Below are positions 8,773-17,929 of a DNA stretch of 64,000 bases, one piece after another. The position numbers and the translations under genes are program-made. Position 1 is the stretch's first letter. Each line of letters starts with the position of its first letter. Below the pieces are notes generated by a model. That model searched no databases. It worked only from the letters and a program-made list of their open reading frames with translations, and was not told where the DNA came from. Source of the DNA: Nodularia sp. NIES-3585 (GTDB lineage: Bacteria; Cyanobacteriota; Cyanobacteriia; Cyanobacteriales; Nostocaceae); NCBI RefSeq assembly GCF_002218065.1, contig NZ_BDUB01000001.1, forward strand, positions 4,869,118 through 4,933,117, given 5' to 3'.

Positions 8773-10326
8773 ATGTATTTCACTATTGTCTTACTTAGCT
8801 CTTTTTTAGCGAGTATCCTCAGTTTTATTACTGTCAATATTCCATCTGTAGCCGAAACTATAGAAAATGACTCAACAGCACAACTCACCTCTGTATCTCA
8901 ACTAGAAGATGTACAGCCTACAGATTGGGCTTTTCAATCGCTGCAATCTTTAGTTGAGCGATATGGTTGTATTGCCGGGTATCCAGATCAAGTATACCGA
9001 GGCAATCGAGCCTTGAACAGATATGAGTTTGCCGCAGGTTTAAATGCTTGTTTGCTCCGAATCAACGAACTGATGGCGACGACTACTTCTAGCTTGATCA
9101 ACACCAATGATTTAGAGACTATTCAGCGTCTGCAAGATGAATTTACTACAGAACTAACATTGTTGCGGAGTCGTTTAGATACCTTAGAAGCTCAAACCGC
9201 AGAAATAGAAGCAAATCAATTCTCCACCACCACTAAGTTAACAGGTCAAGTGATCATGGCGGTGAATGCTGGAGGATTTAATGGAGAACGCATTATCAGC
9301 TCCACAGGTCAAGAAATTGCTAGTTTTGATCCCAGTGCTACAGTGCTTTATCGAGTTGCTTTAGACTTGAATACCAGCTTTTCTGGCACAGACTTATTAA
9401 AAATTCGCATTGATACAGGCAGTAACAATGGTATTAACAATGCAGCCGGATTCCTAGAACCATCCTTTGGTAGTACCTTAGACTATGCGGTGAAACCACC
9501 TAGAGATAATAACTTGGGGTTGGGGAGAGTGTACTATACTTTTCAACCACTGCAAAACTTGAGTGTGTCTGTAGGGCCAGACATTCGCACTACAGATTAT
9601 ATTGACCGCAATAGCTACGCTTATTTAAGCTTTCGAGACTTTAGCACCTTGGCTTTTGTGAACAACTACATTCTCTTTCCAGTTAGTGGCCCTAGTGCTG
9701 GGGCGGCAATTGACTGGAAACCAGGAGCGGGAACATTTTCGGTACGGGCTTTGTACGCTGCCGCCGGAGCTGCTAATTCTAGCAATCAAGGGCCTATAAT
9801 GGGGGTTGCGCCGTTTACTCGCCTGCTGTATCCCGTTAGTGGCGGTAAACAAGGCTTATTTGGTGACACCTATCAAAGTGCGCTGGAACTCGAATATGCA
9901 CCCTCAAACATTTTTGCACTGCGTCTTCAGTACAGTGGCGGCGAAATTTATAGTCATCACTATGACGTATTCGGAGCAAATGTTGAGCTAACTGTTTCGC
10001 CACGATTTGCTGTATTTGGTCGTTATGGTTACGGTAACTATCAGGACACCACTGTTGACAATATTAAGCCTAACTACTGGATGGCAGGAATGGTGTTTCG
10101 AGACTTGTTTCGCCAAGGTGCTATGGCTGGAGTTGCCGCAGGCCAACCCTTTATTGCTAACGAAATTGGTGATAGCACTCAAACTAATTTTGAAAGTTTT
10201 TATAGTTTTCCGGTGAGCGATCGCATTCGAGTTACTCCTGTAATTCAGGTAATTGTTAATCCTGGTAATCAGGATACAAATGGGACAATTGTTACAGGGA
10301 GTTTACGTACTGTTTTTTCTTTCTAG
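8773..10326 (+). CDS. SLH-domain outer-membrane porin (iron-uptake porin type)
   Basis: A 517-residue porin: signal peptide (residues ~1-28), one SLH domain (LEDVQPTDWAFQSLQSLVERYG..YPD, to ~95) that binds the peptidoglycan layer, a short coiled coil (LETIQRLQDEFTTELTLLRSRLDTLEAQ split over ~115-150), then an OprB-like beta barrel ending in Phe. Cyanobacterial porins of this design carry inorganic ions and iron and are often annotated as iron-uptake porins. It ends the + strand cluster; the stop overlaps the convergent EamA gene by four bases. Confidence 0.88.
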   Translation: MYFTIVLLSSFLASILSFITVNIPSVAETIENDSTAQLTSVSQLEDVQPTDWAFQSLQSLVERYGCIAGYPDQVYRGNRALNRYEFAAGLNACLLRINELMATTTSSLINTNDLETIQRLQDEFTTELTLLRSRLDTLEAQTAEIEANQFSTTTKLTGQVIMAVNAGGFNGERIISSTGQEIASFDPSATVLYRVALDLNTSFSGTDLLKIRIDTGSNNGINNAAGFLEPSFGSTLDYAVKPPRDNNLGLGRVYYTFQPLQNLSVSVGPDIRTTDYIDRNSYAYLSFRDFSTLAFVNNYILFPVSGPSAGAAIDWKPGAGTFSVRALYAAAGAANSSNQGPIMGVAPFTRLLYPVSGGKQGLFGDTYQSALELEYAPSNIFALRLQYSGGEIYSHHYDVFGANVELTVSPRFAVFGRYGYGNYQDTTVDNIKPNYWMAGMVFRDLFRQGAMAGVAAGQPFIANEIGDSTQTNFESFYSFPVSDRIRVTPVIQVIVNPGNQDTNGTIVTGSLRTVFSF

Positions 10327-11210
10327 AGGTTATGCTTGGTACTAGATTGACGTAGTTGACTAGTTCGTTGTCCGATAAAAACACTCATCAAAACAATAGC
10401 AATCCCAATCAGTTGAATGGGCGTAAATGCTTGATCTAGTAAAAGGAATCCAATTATTGTTGCGACTACAGGACTGATCAAACCTAGATATGAAACAGCC
10501 GATGCTTTGAGTTGATCAATCCCCCGGAACCAAAGGGCATAAGCAACTCCAGTGCCAACCAAACCCAGGTAAACGAAAGCTAATAGATTCGTTGTTGAGA
10601 CATAAGTTATCGGCCCCTCAATCACCAAAGCGATTGGTAACAAGACAATTCCGCCAACTACTAATTGCCATGCTGTAAACACAAGTAAAGAAACTGGGCG
10701 TTTCCAGAGTTTGACTAATACCGTTCCTAAACCCATGACTGCGGCTCCAGCGATCGCGGCAAAAATCCCAACACTATCAAGACGCGCACTCGGGCCTAGA
10801 ACCAGCACCCCGACACCTACAAAGCCAGCGATCGCTGCCACAATAGATAATTTAGACGGTTTTTCCTGCAAAATTAACCAAGAAAACAATACAACTAATA
10901 AAGGCTGGATTGCCCCCGCTGTTGCCGCAACGCCACCTGGAAGGCGATAAGCAGCTATAAATAATAGCCCTTGGAAGATGCCAATATTGAGACTACCTAA
11001 GAGCAAAATCCGCCACCACCAAATACCTTGAGGCAGTTGTCTTAACCATGCTGTTAACAGAATACCAATGGGTAGCGAACGTAAGGAAGCCACCAATAGC
11101 GGATGGTTAGGCGGTAAGAATTCAGTGGCGACAACATAAGTCGTTCCCCAAGTCATCGGCGCTAAAGCAGTCAGCAGAACATCGGACAAACGAACATTAG
11201 CTGTCTTCAT
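10323..11210 (-). CDS. EamA family (DMT) transporter
   Basis: A 295-residue protein with ten hydrophobic segments arranged as two EamA repeats: the first holds TTYVVATEFLPPNHPLL and RLPGGVAATAGAIQPLLV, the second VFTAWQLVVGG and LGLISPVVATIIGFLLLDQAF. Such carriers usually export amino acids or metabolites. It runs against the porin gene and shares its last bases. ATG 11210 is followed by a 1.1-kb gene-free stretch, so it has its own promoter. Confidence 0.87.
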   Translation of the reverse strand: MKTANVRLSDVLLTALAPMTWGTTYVVATEFLPPNHPLLVASLRSLPIGILLTAWLRQLPQGIWWWRILLLGSLNIGIFQGLLFIAAYRLPGGVAATAGAIQPLLVVLFSWLILQEKPSKLSIVAAIAGFVGVGVLVLGPSARLDSVGIFAAIAGAAVMGLGTVLVKLWKRPVSLLVFTAWQLVVGGIVLLPIALVIEGPITYVSTTNLLAFVYLGLVGTGVAYALWFRGIDQLKASAVSYLGLISPVVATIIGFLLLDQAFTPIQLIGIAIVLMSVFIGQRTSQLRQSSTKHNL

Positions 11211-12328
11211 GGTGTTTATTTTATATCAAGATAATAGGCGATTTCATGGTGTTTATCAACCTCAGTATATATTAGTTTTATTGTTCTAAATTAATTAGCG
11301 ATCGCTTAAAATGTAGATAGCTGACATTATCAACTTTTTGCTCACACAAGTGTATATTTCTTGTAAAAAAGATATTTCAACTTCCAATAAATTAAATGAA
11401 TCAATGAAGTCAAGAAAACTTTTGCAATTAGCTTAAGTAAGTTGGCAAGAATAAAGCCAACTATCTGAAGTCATGTAAAAATATTGTAATTTAGCTCGTA
11501 GTGAGGGCTTTAGCCCTTAATTCAGGACTAAAGTCCTGACTACAAACCTTTAATTATTTACGATAACTTAGTTAACCTCTTAAGATCCTTTTCAGACTAT
11601 TTGTTAGTTAATTTTTGCTGGGCGAGATAACATTGCTATTTTATATAACTATAAACTAGTATAAAATAACAACAAAATTTTGTCTAATAAAAATCGCCAA
11701 CTTAAGAATCAACTTAAGAGGTTTTCCAAATTTAGCCATGAATAACTAGAGTTTCTTAAAAGCCAATACGGTTCATTTAAAGACAAAACCAACCCAAAAT
11801 CACAGCGTTTTTCAGTTAAATGAACCACATCTTTAGGGATTTCCAGAAAATAAATTGCCCCATTTCATCAGACCATATCCTGAAATGCCTTGATTAATCC
11901 ATCTTTATCTGTGTTAATCTGCGTCCATCTGCGTTCAATTATGCTTGATATTTTATTCCATGCAGCTTCATATTAATTTAGTATTAGGCGCAAAGGAAGA
12001 AAGAAATACAGATATCAGCGCGTGGTCTAAATACAGAAATGTTGTCAGAAAAAAGCTTCGTGTAGCTTCCGCGTAGAGCATACCGCATTTCCTTAGCGTC
12101 TCCCCTTGGAAGAAGGACGCAAAGAACACGAATGAATAAGAGTTTCTATGTAGCTACTTAGTTTCTTAAGTTGAGCTTTAACCTCATGTTTTTCACTGGT
12201 GAAAACCTGCCAAGCTTGAAAAACTGAAAGCAGAAAAGTGTTCCATTATTCATCACCTCTACACCCAAAAATAGAATTTACCTCTACTCAACTGCAAACA
12301 AACTGGTTATAAAAATTAGAGAGTAATT
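11211..12328. other. 1.1-kb gene-free region between EamA and the NRPS gene
   Basis: No convincing coding frame on either strand. It holds a palindromic unit near 11498-11552 (AGGGCTTTAGCCCT and AGGACTAAAGTCCT halves), the left 30-bp inverted repeat of the NRPS unit (11801-11831), stray pieces of dispersed repeats near 11895-11940 and 12030-12125, and the NRPS leader. GAGAG at 12320-12324 is the likely ribosome site for the NRPS. An AT-rich tract at 11640-11670 could hold a promoter, not assignable. Confidence 0.5.
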
Positions 12329-15300
12329 ATGCAAACCGAAGATGTGAATATTCAAAACATTGCTTATCTAGATTCAGAAGATTTGATAGCAAAATCTCTT
12401 CTTGACTTGTTGTTAGAGCAAGTGCAGATTCAACCCAACGAAGAAGCAGTTATCTGTGATCATTGTGATCATGAATGTATAACTTACAAAGAACTTGCCG
12501 AAATCAGTTCGCGCTTGGGGTCGTATCTGCAAAATCTTGGGACATCTGTCGATGAATGTGTAGGTATTTTCCTTGAACCGTCTCTGGAGTTAGTCGTTGG
12601 GATTTGGGGCATTTTATTCTCAGGTAGCGCCTACTTGCCATTATCACCAGAATATCCCGAAGACCGACTGAGATATATGGTTGAGGATGCAGGTGTCAAA
12701 ATTATTTTTTCACAAGAAAAGCTACGCCCAATCTTAGCCGAACTTGTACCCCCTGATACGCAAATTGTTACCCTGGAAGAAGCTGAGGCCTTTGAGATTC
12801 CATCCAGCATAACTAAACAGGATCAACTCTCTAAACAACCGCGTCCAGACAACTTAGCTTATGTAATTTATACATCTGGAAGTACGGGAAAACCAAAAGG
12901 GGTGATGATTGAACACCGCAGTATCATCAACCAGATGAAGTGGATGCGCGCTGTTTGCAAATTGGATCAAAGCAAAGTTGTTTTGCAAAAAACACCCATG
13001 AGTTTTGATGCAGCACAATGGGAAATTCTAGCATCCTGTTGTGGCACTAAAGTGATTATGAGCCGTCCTGGAACCTATAAAGATCCAGAACAATTAATTG
13101 AGACAATTATCAAACATCATGTAACGACTCTGCAATGCGTTCCCACGCTGTTACAAGCTCTGATTGATACCGACATATTCCACAATTGTCAATCACTCAT
13201 ACAGATATTCAGTGGCGGCGAAATTCTGTCAAAAAAACTGGCGCTACAATTCATCGAAGTACTGCCAGAATGCGACTTAATTAATATCTATGGACCAAGC
13301 GAATGCACTATCAATGCTTCCGCTTTTAAGGTTGATAAAAATAAGATTGCTCATTTGTCTGAGGCAATCCCTATTGGCACTCCTGTTTACAACACTCAGT
13401 TTTACATTATCAACAGTCATAAAAAGCTAGCACGAGTGGGAGAAACCGGTGAGCTATACATTGGTGGTGTTCAGCTGGCGCGTGGATACATTAATCGACC
13501 AGACTTGAGTCAAGAAAGGTTTGTCAAAGACTGGTTTTCGATGATATCTGGAGATGCCAAACTTTACAAAACTGGTGACTTAGTTTATCGGAATGTAGAT
13601 GGTACTGTTCAGTTCGTAGGCCGGATAGACAATCAGGTGAAACTTAGAGGGTTTCGGATTGAGCTTGACGAAGTAAAGGTGGCTATTGAAAAGCATGATT
13701 GGGTTAAAAATGCAGCTGTTATAGTTAAGAAAAATTCCCGTACCGGATACTCTGATTTGATTGCATGTATTGAATTGAGTCCTAAACAAGCTGCTGTGAT
13801 GGATCAAGGTGTTCAAGGTGAACACCATTTGTCTAAGCAAAATAAGCTTCAAGTCAAAGCTCAATTGTCGAATCTTGGATATAGGGGTATCGACGAAGAA
13901 GATTGTGTGCCTAGCCAGATAGTGATTGATCTTCCAGGTAAAACACCGACTGAAGAACAGCGGCAATTAGCGTTTCATCGGAAATCCTACCGTTTATTTG
14001 AGGGTGGTGCCGTTCACAAAGCTGATATTATCCAGCTACTGGATGGACAAGTTACTAGCGCCAAGACCGACAATTTGACCGATGATCGTAGCTTGGATAA
14101 GTTGAGCTTCACAGAATTAGGTCACATTTTGAGGTATTTCGCACCGTTTCACAGCGATGAGCGTCTATTACCCAAGTACGGTTACGCATCACCGGGTGCA
14201 TTGTATGCAACGCAAATGTATCTCGAATTAGTCAACATAGCTGGTTTGCAGTCTGGTTACTACTATTATCATCCGGGACACCATCAATTAGTACTATTAA
14301 ATCAAATAAATAGTACAGAAAAAACACGCATAAAAATACACTTCATTGGCAAGAAAAAAGCTATCGAGCTAGTTTATAAGAATAATATTCAAGAAGTACT
14401 CGAAATTGAAACTGGCCACATATTGGGTCTGTTTGACAAGATTCTTCCAGCATATAAACTGAGCATTGGCGATGCTGAATATACGCCTGATGTCCAAGAT
14501 GACCTGGTATGTTCAGACGAGTACTATTATTATTTGGGTTCTTTTGGTTTGGTGTCTCAGGTCAGTACATTATCCAAGGAAGTGGTTGATATCTATGTGC
14601 AGAGTCATCCTGGAAAAATCGCTGACTTACCGGCAGGTCTGTACAAATACAAAGACGGTGGCTTGGAAAAAATCTCAGACGATATCATTCTCAAGGGGCA
14701 TGTAATAGCTATCAATCAGCTAACCTACGAACAAGGAAGTTTTGGCATCACCATGATTGGTAGAAGCGTTTGTAAATGGGCGAATTATTTCGCCCTCGGC
14801 AGGAAGCTGCAACATTTACAGATGAACGATCTCAATTTGGGTCTATTGTCCTCTGGATACAGCTCTGAAACTAGTAATGATCTGCCTTCGGCAAAGCGGA
14901 TAACAAGGATACTCAGCGCCAGTCATGAAGAACCAGGCCCTTCTTATTTCTGTATTGGTGGTCGGGTGAGTCATGAGCAGTTAATTAGCGAGGGAATGAA
15001 GGAAGATGCCGTCCAGATGAAAGGCCCCGCAGAGTTAATCAAAGAGGATATACACAATTTCTTGCCTGATTATATGATCCCTAACAAGATCATAGTCATG
15101 GACAAGTTACCGCTGACTGTCAATGGAAAAATCGATGTAAAAGCACTAGAAGCATCGGAAAAAGTGAATACCGAAATGGTTGCCCGGCCTATGATTGTAC
15201 CTCGGACAAATACTGAACAGCGCATCAGCGAAATTTGGAAGAAGGCTATGAAGTGGGATTCTGTCTCGATATGTGACGATTTCTTTGAATCCGGCGGCAA

Positions 15301-16237
15301 TTCACTGATTGCTGTGAGAATAATCAACAGTATTAATAAAGAGTTTCATCGTACCTTGCCTTTACATGCTCTTTTTGAAGCTCCAAGCATTGAGAAGCTG
15401 GCTCAGAAGATTGATAGTGATAAAGTTGAATTTTCCTCGCGTTTAGTACGCCTGTCCTCCACGGGAGTAAATCATCCCGTCTATTGCTGGCCTGGACTTG
15501 GCGGCTACCCAATGAATTTGAGGTTGCTAGCAGACAAAGCAAATATCAATCGACCCTTTTACGGTATCCAGGCCTATGGAATCAACCAAGGAGAAAAGCC
15601 GTTTCCTTCGGTGAGTGAGATGGCTAAAGAAGACATTAAGGAAATCAAGCGGATTCAACCAACTGGTCCCTATACGCTCTGGGGATATTCCTTCGGCGCA
15701 CGGGTGGCCTTTGAAGCTGCTTATCAGCTGGAACAGTCGGGTGAGCAAGTGGAAAATCTCTTTTTAATCGCTCCGGGTTCACCAAAGGTTCGCACTGAGA
15801 ACAACGTTATTGATAGCAATCAACCTGTATTTACCAACAAAGCCTATGTGACAATTCTGTTCTCGGTTTTTGCCAGTACTATCACTGGCCCTGCACTGGA
15901 GGAGTGTCTGAAGGTTGCACAGGATGAAGACAGCTTCGCATCATTCATTTCAAGATACAAGAAGCTTGATTTGGATCTGGTGGAACGAATCATGAAAATT
16001 GTACAGCAGACATACGAAGCCAAGTACACATTCCGCGAACTAGCAAAGAGACAAATCATTGCGCCCATAACTATTTTTAAGGCGGCTGGTGATGATTATT
16101 CATTCATTGAAAATAGCGGTGGATACTTTAAAAAGACTCCGACGATTATCAATCTCCGAGTTGATCATTATAGTATGCTCAAGATTACAGGCATTAGCAA
16201 ATTGGTAAGCGCCATTGATCAACTGTCCCAACTTTAA
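12329..16237 (+). CDS. indigoidine-synthetase-like NRPS (A-Ox-PCP-TE)
   Basis: One module of 1302 residues. The adenylation domain has YTSGSTGKPKG (181-191), GDLVYR (416-421) and LRGFRIELDE (439-448). It is then interrupted by a ~350-residue SagB/nitroreductase-like FMN oxidase domain (RKSYR 551-555, PGALY 622-626, LSSGYSS 840-846) and resumes to Lys934. A carrier domain follows (Ser992 in GGNS), then a thioesterase (GYSFG, Ser1121; His1280). Oxidase inserted within A, with a terminal TE, is the plan of BpsA/IndC (about 1280 residues), which turn two L-glutamines into the blue pigment indigoidine. Specificity residues read D227 A228 W231 Q269 F294 G296 I320 I328 N329 K934, close to the glutamine code DAWQFGLIDK as I remember it. 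No indA or indB homologue or phosphopantetheinyl transferase lies near. The product is therefore inferred. Confidence 0.85.
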   Translation: MQTEDVNIQNIAYLDSEDLIAKSLLDLLLEQVQIQPNEEAVICDHCDHECITYKELAEISSRLGSYLQNLGTSVDECVGIFLEPSLELVVGIWGILFSGSAYLPLSPEYPEDRLRYMVEDAGVKIIFSQEKLRPILAELVPPDTQIVTLEEAEAFEIPSSITKQDQLSKQPRPDNLAYVIYTSGSTGKPKGVMIEHRSIINQMKWMRAVCKLDQSKVVLQKTPMSFDAAQWEILASCCGTKVIMSRPGTYKDPEQLIETIIKHHVTTLQCVPTLLQALIDTDIFHNCQSLIQIFSGGEILSKKLALQFIEVLPECDLINIYGPSECTINASAFKVDKNKIAHLSEAIPIGTPVYNTQFYIINSHKKLARVGETGELYIGGVQLARGYINRPDLSQERFVKDWFSMISGDAKLYKTGDLVYRNVDGTVQFVGRIDNQVKLRGFRIELDEVKVAIEKHDWVKNAAVIVKKNSRTGYSDLIACIELSPKQAAVMDQGVQGEHHLSKQNKLQVKAQLSNLGYRGIDEEDCVPSQIVIDLPGKTPTEEQRQLAFHRKSYRLFEGGAVHKADIIQLLDGQVTSAKTDNLTDDRSLDKLSFTELGHILRYFAPFHSDERLLPKYGYASPGALYATQMYLELVNIAGLQSGYYYYHPGHHQLVLLNQINSTEKTRIKIHFIGKKKAIELVYKNNIQEVLEIETGHILGLFDKILPAYKLSIGDAEYTPDVQDDLVCSDEYYYYLGSFGLVSQVSTLSKEVVDIYVQSHPGKIADLPAGLYKYKDGGLEKISDDIILKGHVIAINQLTYEQGSFGITMIGRSVCKWANYFALGRKLQHLQMNDLNLGLLSSGYSSETSNDLPSAKRITRILSASHEEPGPSYFCIGGRVSHEQLISEGMKEDAVQMKGPAELIKEDIHNFLPDYMIPNKIIVMDKLPLTVNGKIDVKALEASEKVNTEMVARPMIVPRTNTEQRISEIWKKAMKWDSVSICDDFFESGGNSLIAVRIINSINKEFHRTLPLHALFEAPSIEKLAQKIDSDKVEFSSRLVRLSSTGVNHPVYCWPGLGGYPMNLRLLADKANINRPFYGIQAYGINQGEKPFPSVSEMAKEDIKEIKRIQPTGPYTLWGYSFGARVAFEAAYQLEQSGEQVENLFLIAPGSPKVRTENNVIDSNQPVFTNKAYVTILFSVFASTITGPALEECLKVAQDEDSFASFISRYKKLDLDLVERIMKIVQQTYEAKYTFRELAKRQIIAPITIFKAAGDDYSFIENSGGYFKKTPTIINLRVDHYSMLKITGISKLVSAIDQLSQL

Positions 16238-16261
16238 TTTTCCCATATTTAGGTCTGAGAG

Positions 16262-16350
16262 GATGTTTGAAAAGTCTAATTTATGACTAGCCTTGGCGAC
16301 TAGAAGTCGCGGCTATACAAACCAAACCCGCCTGCACGGCTTAAAAACCG
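16262..16350. repeat. dispersed GACTAG...GGCGACTAGAAGTCGCGG repeat
   Basis: The stretch after the NRPS stop contains a TAGCCTTGGCGACTAGAAGT repeat with a GCGACTAGAAGTCGC hairpin. The same unit reappears, cut off, at the right edge of the window (63980-64000). It is non-coding. It may also act as a transcript end for the NRPS, although no T-run follows the hairpin. Confidence 0.5.
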
Positions 16351-16535
16351 GACTTTTTCATTAGTCCAGGTCGCTAGATTTCCGTAGGGTAAGTCGCTAC
16401 GCGTCATGCTGTGTGTAGTAGCGTACAGACTGCGACACGCTGATACGTGAGATATAAAGATGTGGTTCATTTAGCTGAAAATCGCTGTAAATGAATAACC
16501 ACAGCTTATTACCATTGAAAACAAGAGGTTTAAGG

Positions 16536-16988
16536 ATGAATGAACGCACGATTTATCTGTTTGCGGCACTCGCTGGAGGGGCGATTCTACCTGTTCAAAT
16601 CGCCCTGAATACGCTGTTGCGACGTTATGTGGGTGAGCCAATGCAAGTTACCTTTGTTTCATACCTTGCAGGGACATTAACATCGCTTGCTATCTGTTCT
16701 TTTGCGCGGTATCCAATTCCGGCTGCAACTGCGCTTTTTCAAACATCTTGGTGGATGTGGGTTGGTGGTTGTTTGGGTACTTTGTATGTTTGGGCAACTA
16801 TTTTTTCCACACCTAAGATAGGAGCCGCACTTGCACTTTCGCTGACGATTTCAGGTCAAATGATAGCAGCACTTTTTCTGGATCATTATGGTGCTATTGG
16901 GCTGACTAAATATCCAGCTAGTCCGTTACGTATAATCGGAATAGTCTTCGTGATTATTGGGGTTTCTTTGGTTGCGGCTAAAAAATGA
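16536..16988 (+). CDS. YdcZ-type (DUF606) small DMT transporter
   Basis: About 150 residues with five hydrophobic segments: ERTIYLFAALAGGAILPVQIALNTLLRR, then YLAGTLTSLAI, SWWMWVGGCLGTLYVW, ALALSLTISGQMIAAL and a last TM ending VAAKK. This is the half-size DMT type that works as a dimer. The frame is open from 16491, but ATG 16536 is better: AAGAGG lies 8 bases before it and homologues begin with the first TM. It is the only gene close downstream of the NRPS, so a role in moving its product is conceivable but unsupported. Confidence 0.8.
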   Translation: MNERTIYLFAALAGGAILPVQIALNTLLRRYVGEPMQVTFVSYLAGTLTSLAICSFARYPIPAATALFQTSWWMWVGGCLGTLYVWATIFSTPKIGAALALSLTISGQMIAALFLDHYGAIGLTKYPASPLRIIGIVFVIIGVSLVAAKK

Positions 16989-17064
16989 AGATTGTGTTTA
17001 TCAGGTGTTAAGTTAGGTTGAGAGGGAGTAGTCGGGTCAGGTTCGATAATCACTTCTCTCTCCT

Positions 17065-17406
17065 CTATCTAGCTTCATTAGCCGAAGAGGTTTGCATTTC
17101 TACCCATTGCTTGACGAGCAAATATAAAATAGAACGGATCATGACACATTTTTGAGTGCAGGTATATTTAAACTGAATTTTTAAAGCTTTGGGGATATAC
17201 CCTTTAACATCTTCATATTCTTCGTTAGCTAAATCAACAGGTAATTTATGAATAGGTGCATTAAGTTGTATCCATTGCCTGATTAATTGCTCTAAAACTT
17301 CACTCATGTTTAATTCTTGTTTTACACAAATAACTTTAAACTGAAGTTTTAAAGTTTTTGGTATTGCTCCCTTGACAATAACAATTTGTTCATTATCCTT
17401 TCTCAT
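17065..17406 (-). CDS. tandem ribbon-helix-helix-like protein
   Basis: A 113-residue protein made of two copies of one ~37-residue unit: residues 11-47 (VKGAIPKTLKLQFK ... LIRQWI) and 67-103 (VKGYIPKALKIQFK ... LVKQWV). A short strand, then two helices, is the layout of Arc/CopG-type ribbon-helix-helix DNA-binding units, so one chain could supply both halves of an RHH dimer. No toxin partner is next to it. The function is inferred from the pattern alone; a copy-number or regulatory DNA-binding protein is likeliest. Confidence 0.55.
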   Translation of the reverse strand: MRKDNEQIVIVKGAIPKTLKLQFKVICVKQELNMSEVLEQLIRQWIQLNAPIHKLPVDLANEEYEDVKGYIPKALKIQFKYTCTQKCVMIRSILYLLVKQWVEMQTSSANEAR

Positions 17407-17453
17407 AGCAGATATATATATAACCCTTTTCTGTCATTTTTCTGGATTAAAAA

Positions 17454-17609
17454 AACGTGAGTTCGATAAGTTGGATATGACCCCACTCCAAACCTCTACC
17501 CTGGAAGGAAAGAGGCTTAAAAAGCCTATTATTTCGTACCACGTCATAGATTTTCTGCCCCTTCTCTACAAGGTCAGGGGTTGGGTTTAGGTTTCATAGA
17601 ACTCACGTT
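17454..17609. repeat. 156-bp inverted-repeat element
   Basis: AACGTGAGTTC at 17454-17464 is matched by GAACTCACGTT at 17599-17609, each flanked by A-rich runs. A related partial sequence lies at about 50768-50830 (GAATTCGAT...GGATATGACC then CCTCTCCCCTG), so this is a dispersed family. It is non-coding. Confidence 0.55.
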
Positions 17610-17713
17610 AAAAAAGTAAGAAATAAGCCAGATTAGCCAGAAAATGAATGAGGGTACACAGGGGCGGGCAAGTGGATTACTCCAAATGCTGTTCAATTTT
17701 CGTGATTTCGTTT

Positions 17714-17852
17714 GAAATTTATGAAACACACCTAGGGTGTTGTGATCCAGGAGAGTACGGCACCCAGACTCAGAAGACGGTGCGTTAGGCTAAAGCCATA
17801 ATACACCCTACAGATACTTAGATTTTTTTAATGATCAAATCGGATTCCTATA
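17714..17852. repeat. MITE-like element, copy B (inverted relative to copy A)
   Basis: Read on the - strand it runs TATAGGAATCCGATTTGAT, then GTAGGGTGTATTATGGC and GCCTAACGCACCGTCTTC, almost as copy A at 2036-2215. Its other terminus has drifted and part of the interior is shorter. Confidence 0.7.
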
Positions 17853-17929
17853 GTACAAATCATGATTATGAGGAAACAGGCAAAGATTTCACATTGGCTG
17901 TAATTTTTCCCCTGTTTCCTTCAGGGGGA

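Larger units (their letters stand above)
11801..16488. repeat. 30-bp inverted repeats bracketing the NRPS gene
   Basis: The sequence at 16459-16488 (GATGTGGTTCATTTAGCTGA..., reading on) matches the reverse complement of 11802-11831 at about 28 of 30 positions. Only the NRPS gene lies between the two copies. They look like dispersed-repeat or transposon-end remnants. No transposase or target duplication is visible. Confidence 0.6.
17407..17929. other. gene-free region with two inverted-repeat elements
   Basis: Non-coding. It holds the AACGTGAGTTC / GAACTCACGTT element (17454-17609) and MITE copy B (~17714-17852). A short frame at 17372-17590 is repeat-derived and was not called. Confidence 0.6.

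Noticed and set aside
13580-13966. 128-codon - strand frame within the NRPS gene
   Set aside because: Antisense shadow of the adenylation domain.
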